This document shows, piece by piece, positions 1 through 12,263 of a stretch of DNA of 64,000 nt. The position numbers were made by a program, and so were the translations under genes. The notes below the pieces were generated by a model, which saw only the letters and a program-made list of their open reading frames with translations, ran no database searches and was not told the DNA's origin. Positions within the stretch are counted from its first letter, which is position 1; each line of letters begins with the position of its first letter. The stretch spans positions 367,411 to 431,410 of the forward strand of contig CAJQUW010003181.1 of assembly GCA_907163375.1 (NCBI GenBank), in the 5' to 3' direction. This DNA comes from Prostheceraeus crozeri. Taxonomy: Eukaryota > Platyhelminthes > Polycladida > Euryleptidae.

Positions 1-1060
1 AGTTTATGTGACAATAGGTAAACATTTACACCATTTCTACTCATATAAGTAATCACGCAGTAGATACTGTTTCTGAAACGAATGTTTATTCAGTCTTTTA
101 GTAGATACAGCTTGATAAAATTGTATCTCTTTCCATAAGTATTTTCATGGACTTCATGCCTTCGCCAAGAGTAGGCGCGTATTGGCATTTAAACATAGAT
201 GACATGAAGAACTCTATTTCGATGAATACAGCTCATTGCTCATAATAACCTTTACATGAAATGGAATATCAAAACATGAGATAGTCTTCAGAGAATCTAT
301 TTTCCTCGAAACAAAGCCAGTTTTGTAGCCTGCTGGCGGGATTGAACATTATTAGTAAACAACATACGATCAAAATAGAGCTTACCATATCGCAATAATC
401 GTATTCGAATATACTGATATGGGATGAGTCTTACCAATTTGGTGATATGGTCATCTCCAACAATCTCATGATCGAAATAGTGATCGGAAAAAATTCGGGG
501 AAAAAGCGATTGAATGTGTACTTTCTGCAACACAAAGTGCCCCACTTTCCATCTTCTGAATGATTTCAGTCAAGAATAAAATTATCAGTTAAAATATTTA
601 ATTCAAATAGAAGGCTCATCAGTTTAACATCTGTGAACATGTCACAATATGTTAATTTTCAAGAATTTAGTACTTCAGTGATAAAAGTAATATGTGGGCG
701 TCAAATATTGATTTTATCAACATCCTGTCAACCTGTTACATGCCTGAGGTGTCACACATGTGTTAATCTAGCAATTAAACAGAATATAGCATAATGTAAC
801 ATAGCAAAACATTATCATTTACCGATCTTTCATGCTTTGCCGCTGGCTAACTCTAACTTCTTGCCCAAGTATTTTCAGCGGCCGTCGCTGTAAACAGAAT
901 ATCGCGGCTTCAGTGCAAGCAACGGTGAATGAATGAAAGCAGGCAGTCTTTCATAATCCTAGGTTTGTGCATTCTACACGAAGTTGATACTTTATTCGAG
1001 AACGATCTGTAAGCTCTTGTATGTTTAAAGAAATTTTGAACTGTCTAACCATTTACACAG
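1..1060. other. No gene recognised
   Basis: AT-rich DNA with only short, unconvincing open frames (for example 297-545 on the minus strand, which matches no family I know). No repeat structure or RNA gene seen. Confidence 0.6.
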
Positions 1061-1790
1061 CAGGGATGCGGAGTTCTATCAATTTGATAGAACTCCGACT
1101 CCGGGGGGGTTGATAAGACTCCGGCTTTTGATAGGACTCCGACTCCGACTCCGGGTATCAAGCATAAAGCCCAGTTTTTTTGAAAAACTGTTAACCTCCA
1201 TCATAGATCATTACAGACTTACCTGAACCTATCTTCAGTGATCATTGCTGCATCAATTATCAGTCATTTTCGATGAAAGTTTATCAAATGTCGCTTTGAG
1301 TTGGATGCATGCGACTCGCCTCCTCCCATCTTCTTGATCTGTGCTTCACACGGTTTTTCTCCAGTCTCTACCAGGCAGGAAAATCTCCATCCTTCTTCAA
1401 AAAAATATTAGTGTACTTTCGATTTTAATACGCGCTTTGGAGGAGACATCACACACGATTAACGTGAGGGTGAGAGGCAATGTTCTCAAACAAATTAGTG
1501 CTTCATTTTTGTCTCTGATGTGACCTTTGGTGCGTAGGTGTGATTGAGGTTAGGAAGGCTTGTCTTCTCTACTAAATCATCGAATGAAAAGACAATCCTT
1601 TTTTTACTATCACGGTTCATTCCCTCAACTATTATAAGCTTTGCATGCAGCAGTGTCTTTGTACTTTTGTTTGACGGAGAAAGTTGACATCAAGACAGTG
1701 ACAGCTATGCACGAGGATAAATAATTTGTTTGTATTATATTTCGGGTCTAGTTATAGGCCGGAGTCCGGGACTCCGACTCCGCATCCCTG
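1061..1790. mobile_element. Non-autonomous hAT element (730 bp)
   Basis: The left end reads CAGGGATGCGGAGT and the right end is its exact inverse, ACTCCGCATCCCTG. The flanks are TTACACAG on the left and ATACACAG on the right, a 7/8 match to an 8-bp target duplication, which is the hAT size. Subterminal ACTCCG/CGGAGT words are repeated many times just inside both ends. The interior has no transposase frame; a 60-residue open frame at 1341-1523 has no recognisable content. Confidence 0.8.
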
Positions 1791-3165
1791 ATACACAGTA
1801 TGTTTTATCACAATTAAGCAATCATAAAATTATTTGAGCATATGCACACTGCATCTATGTTGAAAAACGAAAAGATAAAATTCAAGTTTTTTACCTCCGG
1901 AGATGAGGATTTTGTAATAGCTAACTGTCTGCCTTCAGTACAGTGAAGTTAGTTACAATGAGAGTGAAAAGTTACGAAGATGAATAGTGAATAACTTATA
2001 GAAATTTATTTTGGCAAACAGATGCCAACATTGAATGAATTACTGCGACTTTTATTATGATAAACTCGTTAATGATGTAGAACGCAAAGCCTGTTTATGT
2101 ATCTCATATTCACAATTATAACTGAAGTGGTTAGAAGAATTGTGTTGTGTTTCAAAGCAAAGCTGATGAATCTGACTGACTGAACGGTGAATAGACACGC
2201 TTCAACATTAGATTATTCATGCATCACTCACATGATCCTGATATCTTCTACTCTTCACGTTAATGATCGGTAGTTTGACCCTAGGATGAGCGAAATTTTT
2301 ATTGTACCTTTTCATGATGAAATTCTTATTCTCATCTTTCAGTGACCAAATGTATTTTGAAAGTGTGGTTTGGTTATGATGTCGAATGTTGTTGGATGAT
2401 GACTTAATTAATGCCTTTGAAATATTGAGGTAATCACATACATCATTGGTATATACACATAATTTTATGAACAGGAATGAAGCCATGCATTGAACCCTTA
2501 AAATTGATAAATATTTCATCTCAAACGGAATTTCACATATAATTATTCAAAATTCGAATTTTGACCTACAAATGGTTTTCTACACAGCGGCTGAACTTTC
2601 ATGTAAGCCTACACCCGACACGCACATATATGCTCCGGAACATTATATCTTATAATTCTATAATTCTTTCAAATAAACACCTACTCTCTACTAAATACCC
2701 TTTCTGTTTAAAGCCCCATGAAAATAGCAACAATGCTAAAAATGGCATGAATGCCCATTTCTAATAAGCACTCCTCTCCAATGCAAGCCCCTATAAATCA
2801 TTTAAAAATATACTTGAAAAATTCTCCCTGTCCATGGGCTTATAACAGAGAGAATGCGGTTTTAAATTGCGGGTACTGCAACACTACAAAACATCTTTCT
2901 CTAAGAAAACTAATCACATTGTTTAACATTAACGGATTGGTTCTGGAAAATCAGTGGAATGATGTGAATCAACATGAAAGCATGTAAATAGATTAGATTA
3001 AGTCTATCATGATTCCTCTGTCAAAAGTTGTCATCATTCACAAGTTAGGCGGAAAAAATTGTCAGTCGTGGTAGCACAAGTGTTAGGACAAGTTACATTG
3101 AAGCTATATTTTATCCTTTTGGTCTCAGAGATGTTGAAAAATAAGCCGCTACTCTATATTAGAAC
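1791..3165. other. No gene recognised
   Basis: AT-rich, with several 60-100 codon chance frames on both strands. None carries a family motif or credible splice context. Confidence 0.55.
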
Positions 3166-4816
3166 CAGAGTTTGAAAAGTTGGAATTGGAATTAATTCCA
3201 TTTTTCGTCAGAATTGGAATTGGAATCGACGATATTTAAGTCTACTGGAATTGGAATTGGAATTGACATTGATAAACCTCAATTCCACTTTTTTCGATAG
3301 ACCTGTGATAAATCTATTTGAACAAAAATTGAACTCACAGTACTCGGCCGTTGTGTTAACTGCACGCAGAGATAAGAGAGAGGTAGATCGACAGAGGTAG
3401 CTTTATTCTATTGTTGAATAGGGATATTTTTGTGACTTCGATGGGCCTACAGCCCCGGACAATGTTATTTCAGCGATTAAGCAGACAATAAAAAGACAAT
3501 CATCTTTGTTCAATCTGTTATTTAGTTATTTATCAAGTAAGATAATTAATCAAAATAAAGCAATTGTTGAACTTAGTTCTCGATAGGATAAGCACAAAAA
3601 TTGGAGATTAACTTAATTGTTGTACACACGAAAAACAGTTGGTTTGGAAAGAGGAAAATTAACGCTACAATAAAGGGCAGCAACCCTGTCAGTTCAAATC
3701 ATAATATAGACAGTGTGAACAGATTATTCTAATAATTAATTATTCAATTACATGAACTATCATTCAACTTCCAATCACAACAATTAACAATATTAATTTT
3801 AAAGACTATAGTTATATAGGCACGATACGCAACGATAAAAGAAAAACTTTACACTTACAGTTCACTTCTTAATGTTGAATTCACTTCAATTCGATCGGAC
3901 TCACTTATACCAAAATAAGATCATAAATATCAGTGTCACTTATACCGTCAATCTTCAATCGCACTCGCTGATGTGTTGCCGTATACGCTGTTGTATTGTT
4001 GTTCGCTGGAAGGCAGTTGTTGTTGCTACTTCTGTAGTTATGTTGCACCGCGAGAGCCCGGAGTTCTTCTAACAGCTACTGAAGATGTCGTATGTGTTGT
4101 TGTTGTGTCAATTTCTCATCGTTTCTAATTTCTACAAATTTTTGAGACTTGACGATAAACCACTTTCTTTTGAAAATTGAAAGAGTTTCCTTTAATCTCT
4201 GCTCGTTAGCTTTCGACCCGACCACATTTCGTTTTTATCACGGAAATTTTAATCTCCTTTTTTAACATAGACCGTTAATCAGTTTTCATGATATCATTTT
4301 ATTGTCGTTTGTTCTTTCATCAACAATCACATTATTCGCACATTGAATTTCTTTCTTCTGTCAGTTTATTAATAGATTTATTCGCATCTCATCTCTCTCT
4401 CAGCGTTTGATTCTTTGCTGACCGTTAACTTTCTTTTCTTTTTTTCACGAGATATTGAATGTCTCGTTTACGAAACGAAAATGGCGTAGGCTGACCGGTT
4501 ACAAATATACATGTACACAAGAAATATGAACTATGAGCATGAAAACGCACATAGGAACGACGCAGGGAACGGCACACTGGAACAACGAGGATAGGATAAG
4601 GGCACATGGGTTAGATTGAAACGAACAAACGTTAGATACATTAACATAAGACACTATACGCGACTTGCAATTATCGGAATTGAATCTTATTATGGAATTG
4701 GAATTGGAATTGAATTGAACTGTTTCGACTGGAATTGATTTGGATTTGGAATTGAAATTTCTGCTCCGGAATTGGAATTGGAATTAAAAAATTTCAGTGG
4801 AATTTTTCCAGCTCTG
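3166..4816. mobile_element. Non-autonomous hAT element (1651 bp) with GGAATT subterminal repeats
   Basis: Left end CAGAGTTTGAAAAGTT and inverted right end CAGAGCTGGAAAAATT match at 13 of 16 positions and begin with the hAT-type CAGNG. Flanks ATTAGAAC (3158-3165) and ATCAGAAC (4817-4824) form a 7/8 target duplication. Arrays of TTGGAATT words fill about 120 bp at each end (near 3178-3260 and 4695-4790), as expected of subterminal transposase-binding repeats. No transposase is encoded. Confidence 0.8.
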
Positions 4817-5129
4817 ATCAGAACACCAGCTGTAATAGACCGTGGCATACGTATGCGTGGCAGTGTTCCATCAATCAATAAATTTAGGTGCTGTCTGATT
4901 CTCACTTCGGCGACAGTCACATTTTCTCATCTATCCAAGCATTAATGATTATTAACTGCACTACTGTACTATTGTATATTGATAACCCTTTGGAATAACC
5001 TACCACGAAGATAACTGTAACACATTTGGAAGACCAAAACTTCCTTAATGAATGAAAACGAAGTCAGTGATAGAAAATTTAAAGTCGATTGAGTGTAGTT
5101 TGATGATTGAAAGTCTATTATCCTTTCAG

Positions 5130-5436
5130 ATCACGGCTTGCATGGATGAAAGCACAAAATGCAACGGAAATCATAAGTTTATACCATCAAAAAATTTCCC
5201 TGATTTGCCGCCCTGCACAAAAGACGTTTGTGCAAATGGTATTGATGTCATCAACGCATGTTCAAAGCCTGTTGATCTATCAACGTCGCCACCTTCAAAT
5301 CACAATCCCAATAACAATCACAATCCCAATTGGTGGATTGCTTTGGTGGCAGCTGCTCCTGCGACAGTCCTCATAGGAATAGGGGTTGTCATCTACAAAC
5401 GTTACAGACCCCATGGAAATAATGGAGATGGAAATG
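5130..5436 (+). CDS. Host gene exon A: ectodomain stalk and transmembrane segment of a single-pass membrane protein
   Basis: Open frame entered through a strong acceptor (TTATCCTTTCAG ending at 5129) and left through a GTAAGC donor at 5437, one base into a codon. It encodes about 102 residues. A cysteine-bearing ectodomain piece (Cys in TAC, TKC, PPC, DVC, NAC contexts) is followed by an Asn/His/Pro-rich stalk. A hydrophobic helix starting WWIALV runs about 5331-5396, then a basic stop-transfer KRYR. The frame is also open for 26 codons upstream of the acceptor, but that part looks intronic. Three downstream exons (26222, 48047, 48186) join in phase to give a short acidic cytoplasmic tail and a stop; the visible exons total 465 nt, 154 residues. 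Upstream exons, including any signal peptide, were not found. Family unknown. The splice logic is observed; the protein assignment is inferred. Confidence 0.65.
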
Positions 5437-6546
5437 GTAAGCTGTAACCTTTTAACCTTAATCCAATTGGTGGGAATCCACCAAAGTTTTATTAAAAGGA
5501 ATTCTCAAGCCGATAAAAATGTCCGGTGTTTGGGATGACATAATTAAATTCCAAAAACCCAGGTTTACATAATTAGTTTTCCTAGCCTCATTCGTTTTTC
5601 TTGATTAATGTTGCATCGAATTTGAATAATCTAAATTCGACTGGAAACAATTTTGCAGGATTTTTTCGAGGCAGCTCTTACCTTGCTGTTCCAACTTCAA
5701 GACAAATTCCATTTCAATAGGACTTAAGTTCGTACATTAGAGACGACAGCGGAAACGTAACCATGCGTATACTTGTCGATTTAAGCGGGAAAATTACAAT
5801 GCCACGTGACATATCAAGTAACTTGAAAGTATGAAGTGAAAGCCTACGCGGGCGTGCACTGTAAATGGGCATCTAAATACTCAGATAACCCGCGTCTCAA
5901 GTTTTGTAAGATCGTTGCGGTCAAGTGATCTGAATAACGCTTGGTTATAACTTACTTTATGTCAAATAGCGCTTCATAAAAGCGGTTATCCTAAAAAGCT
6001 TTCAACGTTTTTCGGCATTTTGATAGCGATACAGTATGCATGTTATGTGTTTGATGAATTATTATATTTACCATTTAAACCTAGTAAGTGAATATGTATG
6101 CAATTACATAAAATGTCGTGGGATAACTCGTCCGAAGGACATCCCTGGATCCAAACCCTCACGTGGCCACAGAAAAGGATACAAAATTAAGAGTCTTGTC
6201 CACTTTACGTCTGCCTTGGTGACTAACAGACTATTGATCTTTTGTGCTAACATCGTCATGTCACATATTTTTTCCTCAGTTCCGTGTTCAACATGAAATA
6301 GAACGAAAGCGCTCGTTGATGAAATTGGTGCTTTTGTTCATTTAAAGTCAAATTTCTTTCGTCATTAGTTATTTCTCTCTGTTTAGGATGTTGGGTTATG
6401 CCTGCTTGGCTATGGGCCTCCATTGTGGCCGATCGTGAGCGTCCGCTTGTTGGCTCCATCGCGTTTGAGATCATCTTTCACCACATCTTTCTAGGTCTTC
6501 TTTTATCTTCCAGCTCCTCATATCCATCCACATAACTTTTGTGATC
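5437..6546. other. Intron start, no gene recognised
   Basis: Start of the inferred 20.8-kb first intron of the host gene. Only short chance frames are present (for example 6036-6296). No element ends were identified before the satellite at 6547. Confidence 0.5.
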
Positions 6547-7583
6547 CACTCAGTCTGATGCTTATCATCCTCTTAGGCACTCAGTCTGATGCTTATCATC
6601 CTCTTAGGCACTCAGTCTGATGCTTATCATCCTCTTAGGCACTCAGTCTGATGCTTATCATCCTCTTAGGCACTCAGTCTGATGCTTATCATCCTCTTAG
6701 GCACTCAGTCTGATGCTTATCATCCTCTTAACCACTCAGTCTGATGCTTATCATCCTCTTAACCACTCAATCTGATGCTTATCATCCTCTTAGGCACTCA
6801 GTCTGATGCTTATCATCCTCTTAGGCACTCAGTCTGATGCTTATCATCCTCTTAGGCACTCAGTCTGATGCTTATCATCCTCTTAGGCACTCAGTCTGAT
6901 GCTTATCATCCTCTTAGGCACTCAGTCTGATGCTTATCATCCTCTTAGGCACTCAGTCTGATGCTTATCATCCTCTTAGGCACTCAGTCTGATGCTTATC
7001 ATCCTCTTAGCCACTCAGTCTGATGCTTATCATCCTCTTAGCCACTCAATCTGATGCTTATCATCCTCTTAGCCACTCAGTCTGATGCTTATCATCCTCT
7101 TAGGCACTCAGTCTGATGCTTATCATCCTCTTAGGCACTCAGTCTGATGCTTATCATCCTCTTAGGCACTCAGTCTGATGCTTATCATCCTCTTAGGCAC
7201 TCAGTCTGATGCTTATCATCCTCTTAGGCACTCAGTCTGATGCTTATCATCCTCTTAGGCACTCAGTCTGATGCTTATCATCCTCTTAGGCACTCAGTCT
7301 GATGCTTATCATCCTCTTAGCCACTCAGTCTGATGCTTATCATCCTCTTAGCCACTCAATCTGATGCTTATCATCCTCTTAGCCACTCAGTCTGATGCTT
7401 ATCATCCTCTTAGGCACTCAGTCTGATGCTTATCATCCTCTTAGGCACTCAGTCTGATGCTTATCATCCTCTTAGGCACTCAGTCTGATGCTTATCATCC
7501 TCTTAGGCACTCAGTCTGATGCTTATCATCCTCTTAGGCACTCAGTCTGATGCTTATCATCCTCTTAGGCACTCAGTCTGATG
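6547..7583. repeat. 31-bp minisatellite, about 33 copies
   Basis: Head-to-tail units beginning CACTCAGTCTGATGCTTATC and ending in CATCCTCTTAGG; 1037 bp divided by 31 gives about 33.5 copies. Units differ mainly at the junction word (AGGC, AGCC or AACC) and by a G-to-A change giving CAATCTG. CAATCTG units lie near 6768, 7047 and 7357, that is 9 and then 10 units apart, so blocks of about 310 bp were themselves duplicated. Confidence 0.97.
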
Positions 7584-7933
7584 CCTTCGTAACACTTGAC
7601 CAAACCAATGTGATCTTTGCATTCTCTCGACGTCTGTGATGTCCTCAAAACCCATTGTTTATCTGATGCTGTCATTCGACTTCCTGTCATAGATATATTA
7701 CAATAGAGTCTAGATCGCTCACTTGTCTGCATTGAGACAACGATATTGCGTTCATGCGCGCAAATGATCAGTGCAGCGAATAAGAGGGCAAGAATGAATG
7801 ACTCAGCGTTACCGGCAGCACGAGCAAGATAATACATGTACAGTAGCCCTAAATAATGTAGTTTAAGGTTCCCAGTCGATAGTTCGGTTATCATAATTCA
7901 CATTCATCACATCAACTGCACTAAGCGCTCAGA

Positions 7934-10900
7934 ATGGTTGTCAGCTGTTCCGCATATAATTGCACAAACCGACGACAATCCGACGTCGAACATCAACTAC
8001 CGACGGACATCAAGATGTAACTTTTTTCAAATTTCCTTTGAAAGATGGTATTCTTCGGAAGAAATGGCCATCCGCTATGCGAAGAGAAACCTTTAAACCT
8101 ACAGAATATTCTAGGATTTGTGGTGATCATTTTCTTCCTACCGACTTCACTGAAAATCTTTGCAGACGTCGACTATAGAAAAACTCTGTTCCATCTTTGT
8201 TCAAATTTCCGAAACATCTCATCACTACAAAAGAAGTGAAACGACGAACGATAGTGAAACATCGCCTAGGAGTGCGTAGGCGAGGAATGACACTCAAAAG
8301 ACTCCGGGCAGCAGTTTTTCATGACCATGGACTATATATCTGTTATACTTCGAAGCGTGTGGCGAAAGAGAAAACGAGAATTCGTCGACTTGAACATCTT
8401 CGCCGTTCTGTCAGGAACCTACGACGGAAAATAAAGGCAAGAGCAAAGAAATTTGAGAATCTCAGTACTGTGATTAAACAACCGAAAGACAAGAATTTGA
8501 TTGAATCCTCGGCCGAGAATCTGCTACAAGAAGCGTTTGGTGGAACATCTTTGTCTTTATTTCATCATTTGTTTCGAATGAGAAATTGTCGCAAAGGTGG
8601 AGAACGCTACGACAGCAAGATAAAGAATTTCGCTATGACACTGCACTTTTTGTCTCCTGCCGCATATGAATTCCTTAAACCGACACTGCATTTACCACAT
8701 CCATCATCTTTAAGATGGTATGCTTCATCTGCAAACTGTGAGCCAGGTTTTCTTTTTGAAGTGATAGATGCTTTCAAAAAATTGATCGATAGTAATCCTG
8801 ATTATCGTCATTGTTCATTAATGGTAGATGAGATGTCAATTAGAAGAGAATGCTCATGAAATTCGTCAAAACATGAGTATTCAGGCCTTGTTGATTTTGG
8901 TGGGGGCCCTTTAAAAGAGACATTGGAATCTCAGCCACTTGTCATTATGCTAGTTGGTTTGAAGGTCGGTGGAAGGCTCCAATCGGATATTTTTTCACAA
9001 ACCATATTAGTGCAGAACAACATGCAAATTTGATAAAGTCGTCTTTTTGTAGAGTAGCTAATTCAGGTGTTGACGTTCGTGCAGTTGTGGCTAATGGTCT
9101 TTCTGCAGATGTCCGTTCTGCTATACTTTTAGGATGCAATTTGTCACTGGATGAACTCCAAACTTTTTTCCCCATCCTCTTTATCCAGAAAGGGTCATTT
9201 ACTTCGTTTTTGATGCTGCGCACATACTGAAACTCATGCGCAATCCGATCGCCGAGCGGAAAATCTTGTTGTACAAAATTGAAAATAATGACTTTGAAAC
9301 TATTGAATGGAGGTACATTGTGGAATTGCACAAAATTCAGTCCGAAGAAAGTTTATACTTGGCTAACAAAATTAGTGGTCGTCATATAAATTATCAAAAC
9401 GTGAAAATGAAAGTCAGTTTAGCAGCGCAAACCCTTTCAGCATCTGTAGCTACTGCAATTGAGTTTCTCAGAGATGAAATGCATTTGCCGCAATTCGCCG
9501 GCTCCGAAGGCACTGTTCGATTCATAAGAATCATAGATAGATTGTTTGATCTACTCAACTCAAAAAATCCTCTTGCGAAAGGGTATAAAGGTACACTTTC
9601 AATTTCAAATCATCAGTCAGGGTGTCCACTGTACGTGAAATTCACGTATGTACGTGTATTGTACGTGAATTTTGAAAATTATGAAAATGTACGTGAATTG
9701 TGCGTGAATTTTGGGAAAATACGAAGGTGTACGTGAATTTCAGCTCAGTTGCGCAGATAGTGGTATTTACTGCTATTTACTCCTACTTGAATCCACTGAT
9801 TCTTGTTACATGTGCTAAATTTTTTTTCTTCCGTTGTTGCACCAACTCTGACTTGGTTCTACAAAAAAGTATGTTACAAGAAAGACAGTCATAAACATGT
9901 AGATATGTTCATATGATATAGCCGCTACTAACAACGGGTCTGGGTTCAGACAATGAACATTTGTGAAATTCTGCTAAGCAGCGTCTTGTTATCTTTGTGT
10001 CCTGAATTATTTTATGCTTTTTGTAATGGATGTATACATGTGTATTGTGCAGTCATATACTAGGGCTTTTTGTCTCTGTAAGGCCCATATATAGATGTAC
10101 ATGCATCTATTACATGCTGCATTACAAGTTGCATTAGAAGCGAAACAGAAGGATGTCGCAGAAAAGCAGCAAGAGGAGGCAGCTCGAAAAAGGAAAGCTA
10201 TTGAATTGAATGAGGCAAGGGAGAAGGAGAAGGAAGCGGAAATACCATACTTATGTTCACAATGGAAGCGCCGACTATTGGAAGACTGTTAGATTGATTA
10301 GTTTTTTGCTATGGTGGACTCAGTCTATTGTTTTTATCCTGATGTTTTTAAAAGAAATAAAAAGTTATCTCCTTGAACATGCACACTAATATTATTAGTT
10401 TTAATCTGCTTCTAAAAATCTAAAAACACAAACCCTATTATTATTACCCTTGATTTTTATAGCCGTGAATTATGTTGTATTTAGAGGTTATTGAGTGACC
10501 AAAAATACCATTTATTTGTGAAATGATGGCTTCAAAACAGCATCGAATGCACTTATATTATTATGTGTGCAGTGTGTATACAAGATAGTTCTGAAGAATT
10601 GTCTTTCTACTGTAAAGATCTCATTACTGTATTTCTTTGAGCAGTTGCTGCGGGTAGTGTTTTTGAATGATTTTGACTCAAACCGACTGTCGCTTGCCGG
10701 GCAAGTAGGCCTGAAACAGTGGTACGTGAATTTTTGTCATGTACGTGAATTGTACGTGAATTTGTTTCCTCAGATAGGGTGGACACCCTGATAAATTTTG
10801 GGAACCATTCCTAAACAAAGCTTGCAATTATCTGAAAAATTTGCACGAACAAAAAACTATGAAACCCTTAGTGGATGGGCGGAAATCTCAGGGTCCATTA

Positions 10901-11799
10901 GGGTTAATAATTACAGCCACATCAGTTTTGAATTTATTTTACGATTTGTTACTAACGCAAGAAATGAAATATTTGCTCACTTTTAAACTGTCATAAGACC
11001 ATCTGGAAGTATTTTCCAGTCTTATTCGTAGAAGAGGGGGTTGGAATAATAACCCCAACACAGAACAGTTCAGAGCTAGTTTGAGAGCACTTATTATCAA
11101 AAACAATATTCCTTATTCCAGAAACTCGAATTCGATTAATTTAGATGGCACTGAAACGTTGCAGTTAGAGCCTTGTTCTCGATGCCCTGTTGATTCCTTT
11201 GTAAATGACCCAGATTTTTTATTGGCTGTAAGAAATCTTGAAAGAAGTGAAGAACTATCTGATCCTGACTGGAGAATGAACTGTTTAGTTTATACAGCTG
11301 GGCATGTAGTCCGCCACTTGAAAATTGATTGCAAAAAATGTCCCAACGCACTTCTAGCTGATAGTCGAACTTATCCAGATCGAGAATCATTAAAATTTTT
11401 GCGATGCAGGAACAATGGTGGCTTAATCATTCCTTCCAAAGGAGTCGTTGAAGTCATCAAGGCAACAGAGAAGGCTTTTAGATTCATAATGCCCAGTCCC
11501 AAACTGATGGAAACTTTGCCACTAACACGGTTTCTAGATATCCGCATCCAAACAGCTGTCCTAAGTCATTTCTAATCAAAGATAGAGTATATCTTTCCAC
11601 AGCTATGTGATCATGCTCTTGATTTCGACATTTCTCTTTTTGATGATCATGTTACCCATTTAATAAGAGCAATAACAAAGTATTTCCTCAGAATAAGGCT
11701 GCACACAGCTGCCAGATTGTTCCACCAGAGAATCGTTTTAAGGGGAATGTCTTCAAAAAGGATGAAATGTAATAAAACCATACTTTTCAGTGGCGAGTG
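7934..11799 (+). pseudogene. P-element (THAP-domain) transposase pseudogene
   Basis: Remains of a complete THAP/P-type transposase. The ATG at 7934 opens with MVVSCSAYNCTN, the start of a THAP zinc finger; its second half (FFKFPLK, then CGDHF) follows near 8020-8130 after a frameshift. A basic coiled-coil region lies at about 8370-8460. Then come the RNase H-fold landmarks: MVDEMSIR (first Asp, about 8820-8843), a GLVDFG stretch, and FVFDAAHILKLMRN (second Asp, about 9200). After an insertion at 9618-10790 it resumes with KFWEPF, DHLEVF, RRRGGWNNNPN and a C-terminal block to TGA near 11799 (ILFSGE). Lesions: a frameshift near 7990, TAG 8176-8178, TGA near 8857, frameshifts near 8965 and 9165, and TAA at 10994-10996. 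The family moves P-type DNA transposons. This copy cannot make active protein, and its terminal repeats were not located. Confidence 0.9.
9618..10790. mobile_element. hAT-type non-autonomous element inserted in the P-element gene
   Basis: Perfect 12-bp inverted ends, CAGGGTGTCCAC and GTGGACACCCTG. The word GTACGTGAAT occurs repeatedly just inside both ends, but in the same orientation at each end rather than inverted. The element splits the P transposase between its SNHQ and DKFWEPF codons. The flanking 8-mers (TCATCAGT and ATAAATTT) do not match, so the target duplication is lost or a few host bases were deleted. A 65-codon charged frame at 10095-10292 (rich in Lys, Glu and Ala, coiled-coil-like) is inside; no transposase is visible. 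Confidence 0.75.
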
Positions 11800-12263
11800 A
11801 CTTTACTCAAATGACATTTGACTCATCAGAATGTCATGTAATCGCAGAAATGTTTCCTGCCTTTTTTGTATTATATGAAGCTTTGTGCAACGATCGACGC
11901 GTTTTGCCCTCTTATTTTGATATCATCATGGACTGTAGGTGGTACCACTTCTTTCTCATAAAGTAAGCAATCTAGAAACTATAGTATTGAAGACTGAATA
12001 AGAGATCATGAACATTGACTTGCATCTCGGCAAATTGATTGGCTTGCCTGGGTAATTATCGATGTTTCTATTGGCTGCTGAAGTGAAAGTCGCTGTCATT
12101 GAATAAGCTCTAAGTGACAATGAACAATGTAAGACAATCCGATCAGATGTCGAATAGTGATGATGGGATGGCGCAGAATGGTAACGATTGCGCTTTGAAT
12201 CACCTCTGAATAAGCAGATAAATGAAATGAATGATTCACTGATAAGTGAGAATTGATAGTGAG

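Noticed and set aside
4690..4920. 76-codon minus frame rich in Asn, Pro and Ile
   Set aside because: Translation of the GGAATT subterminal repeats of the hAT element.
6547..7583. CRISPR-like array
   Set aside because: Units are contiguous with no unique spacers, in a eukaryotic genome; it is a minisatellite.
7565..7894. 109-codon minus frame
   Set aside because: Overlaps the satellite end and P-element 5' flank; no motif.
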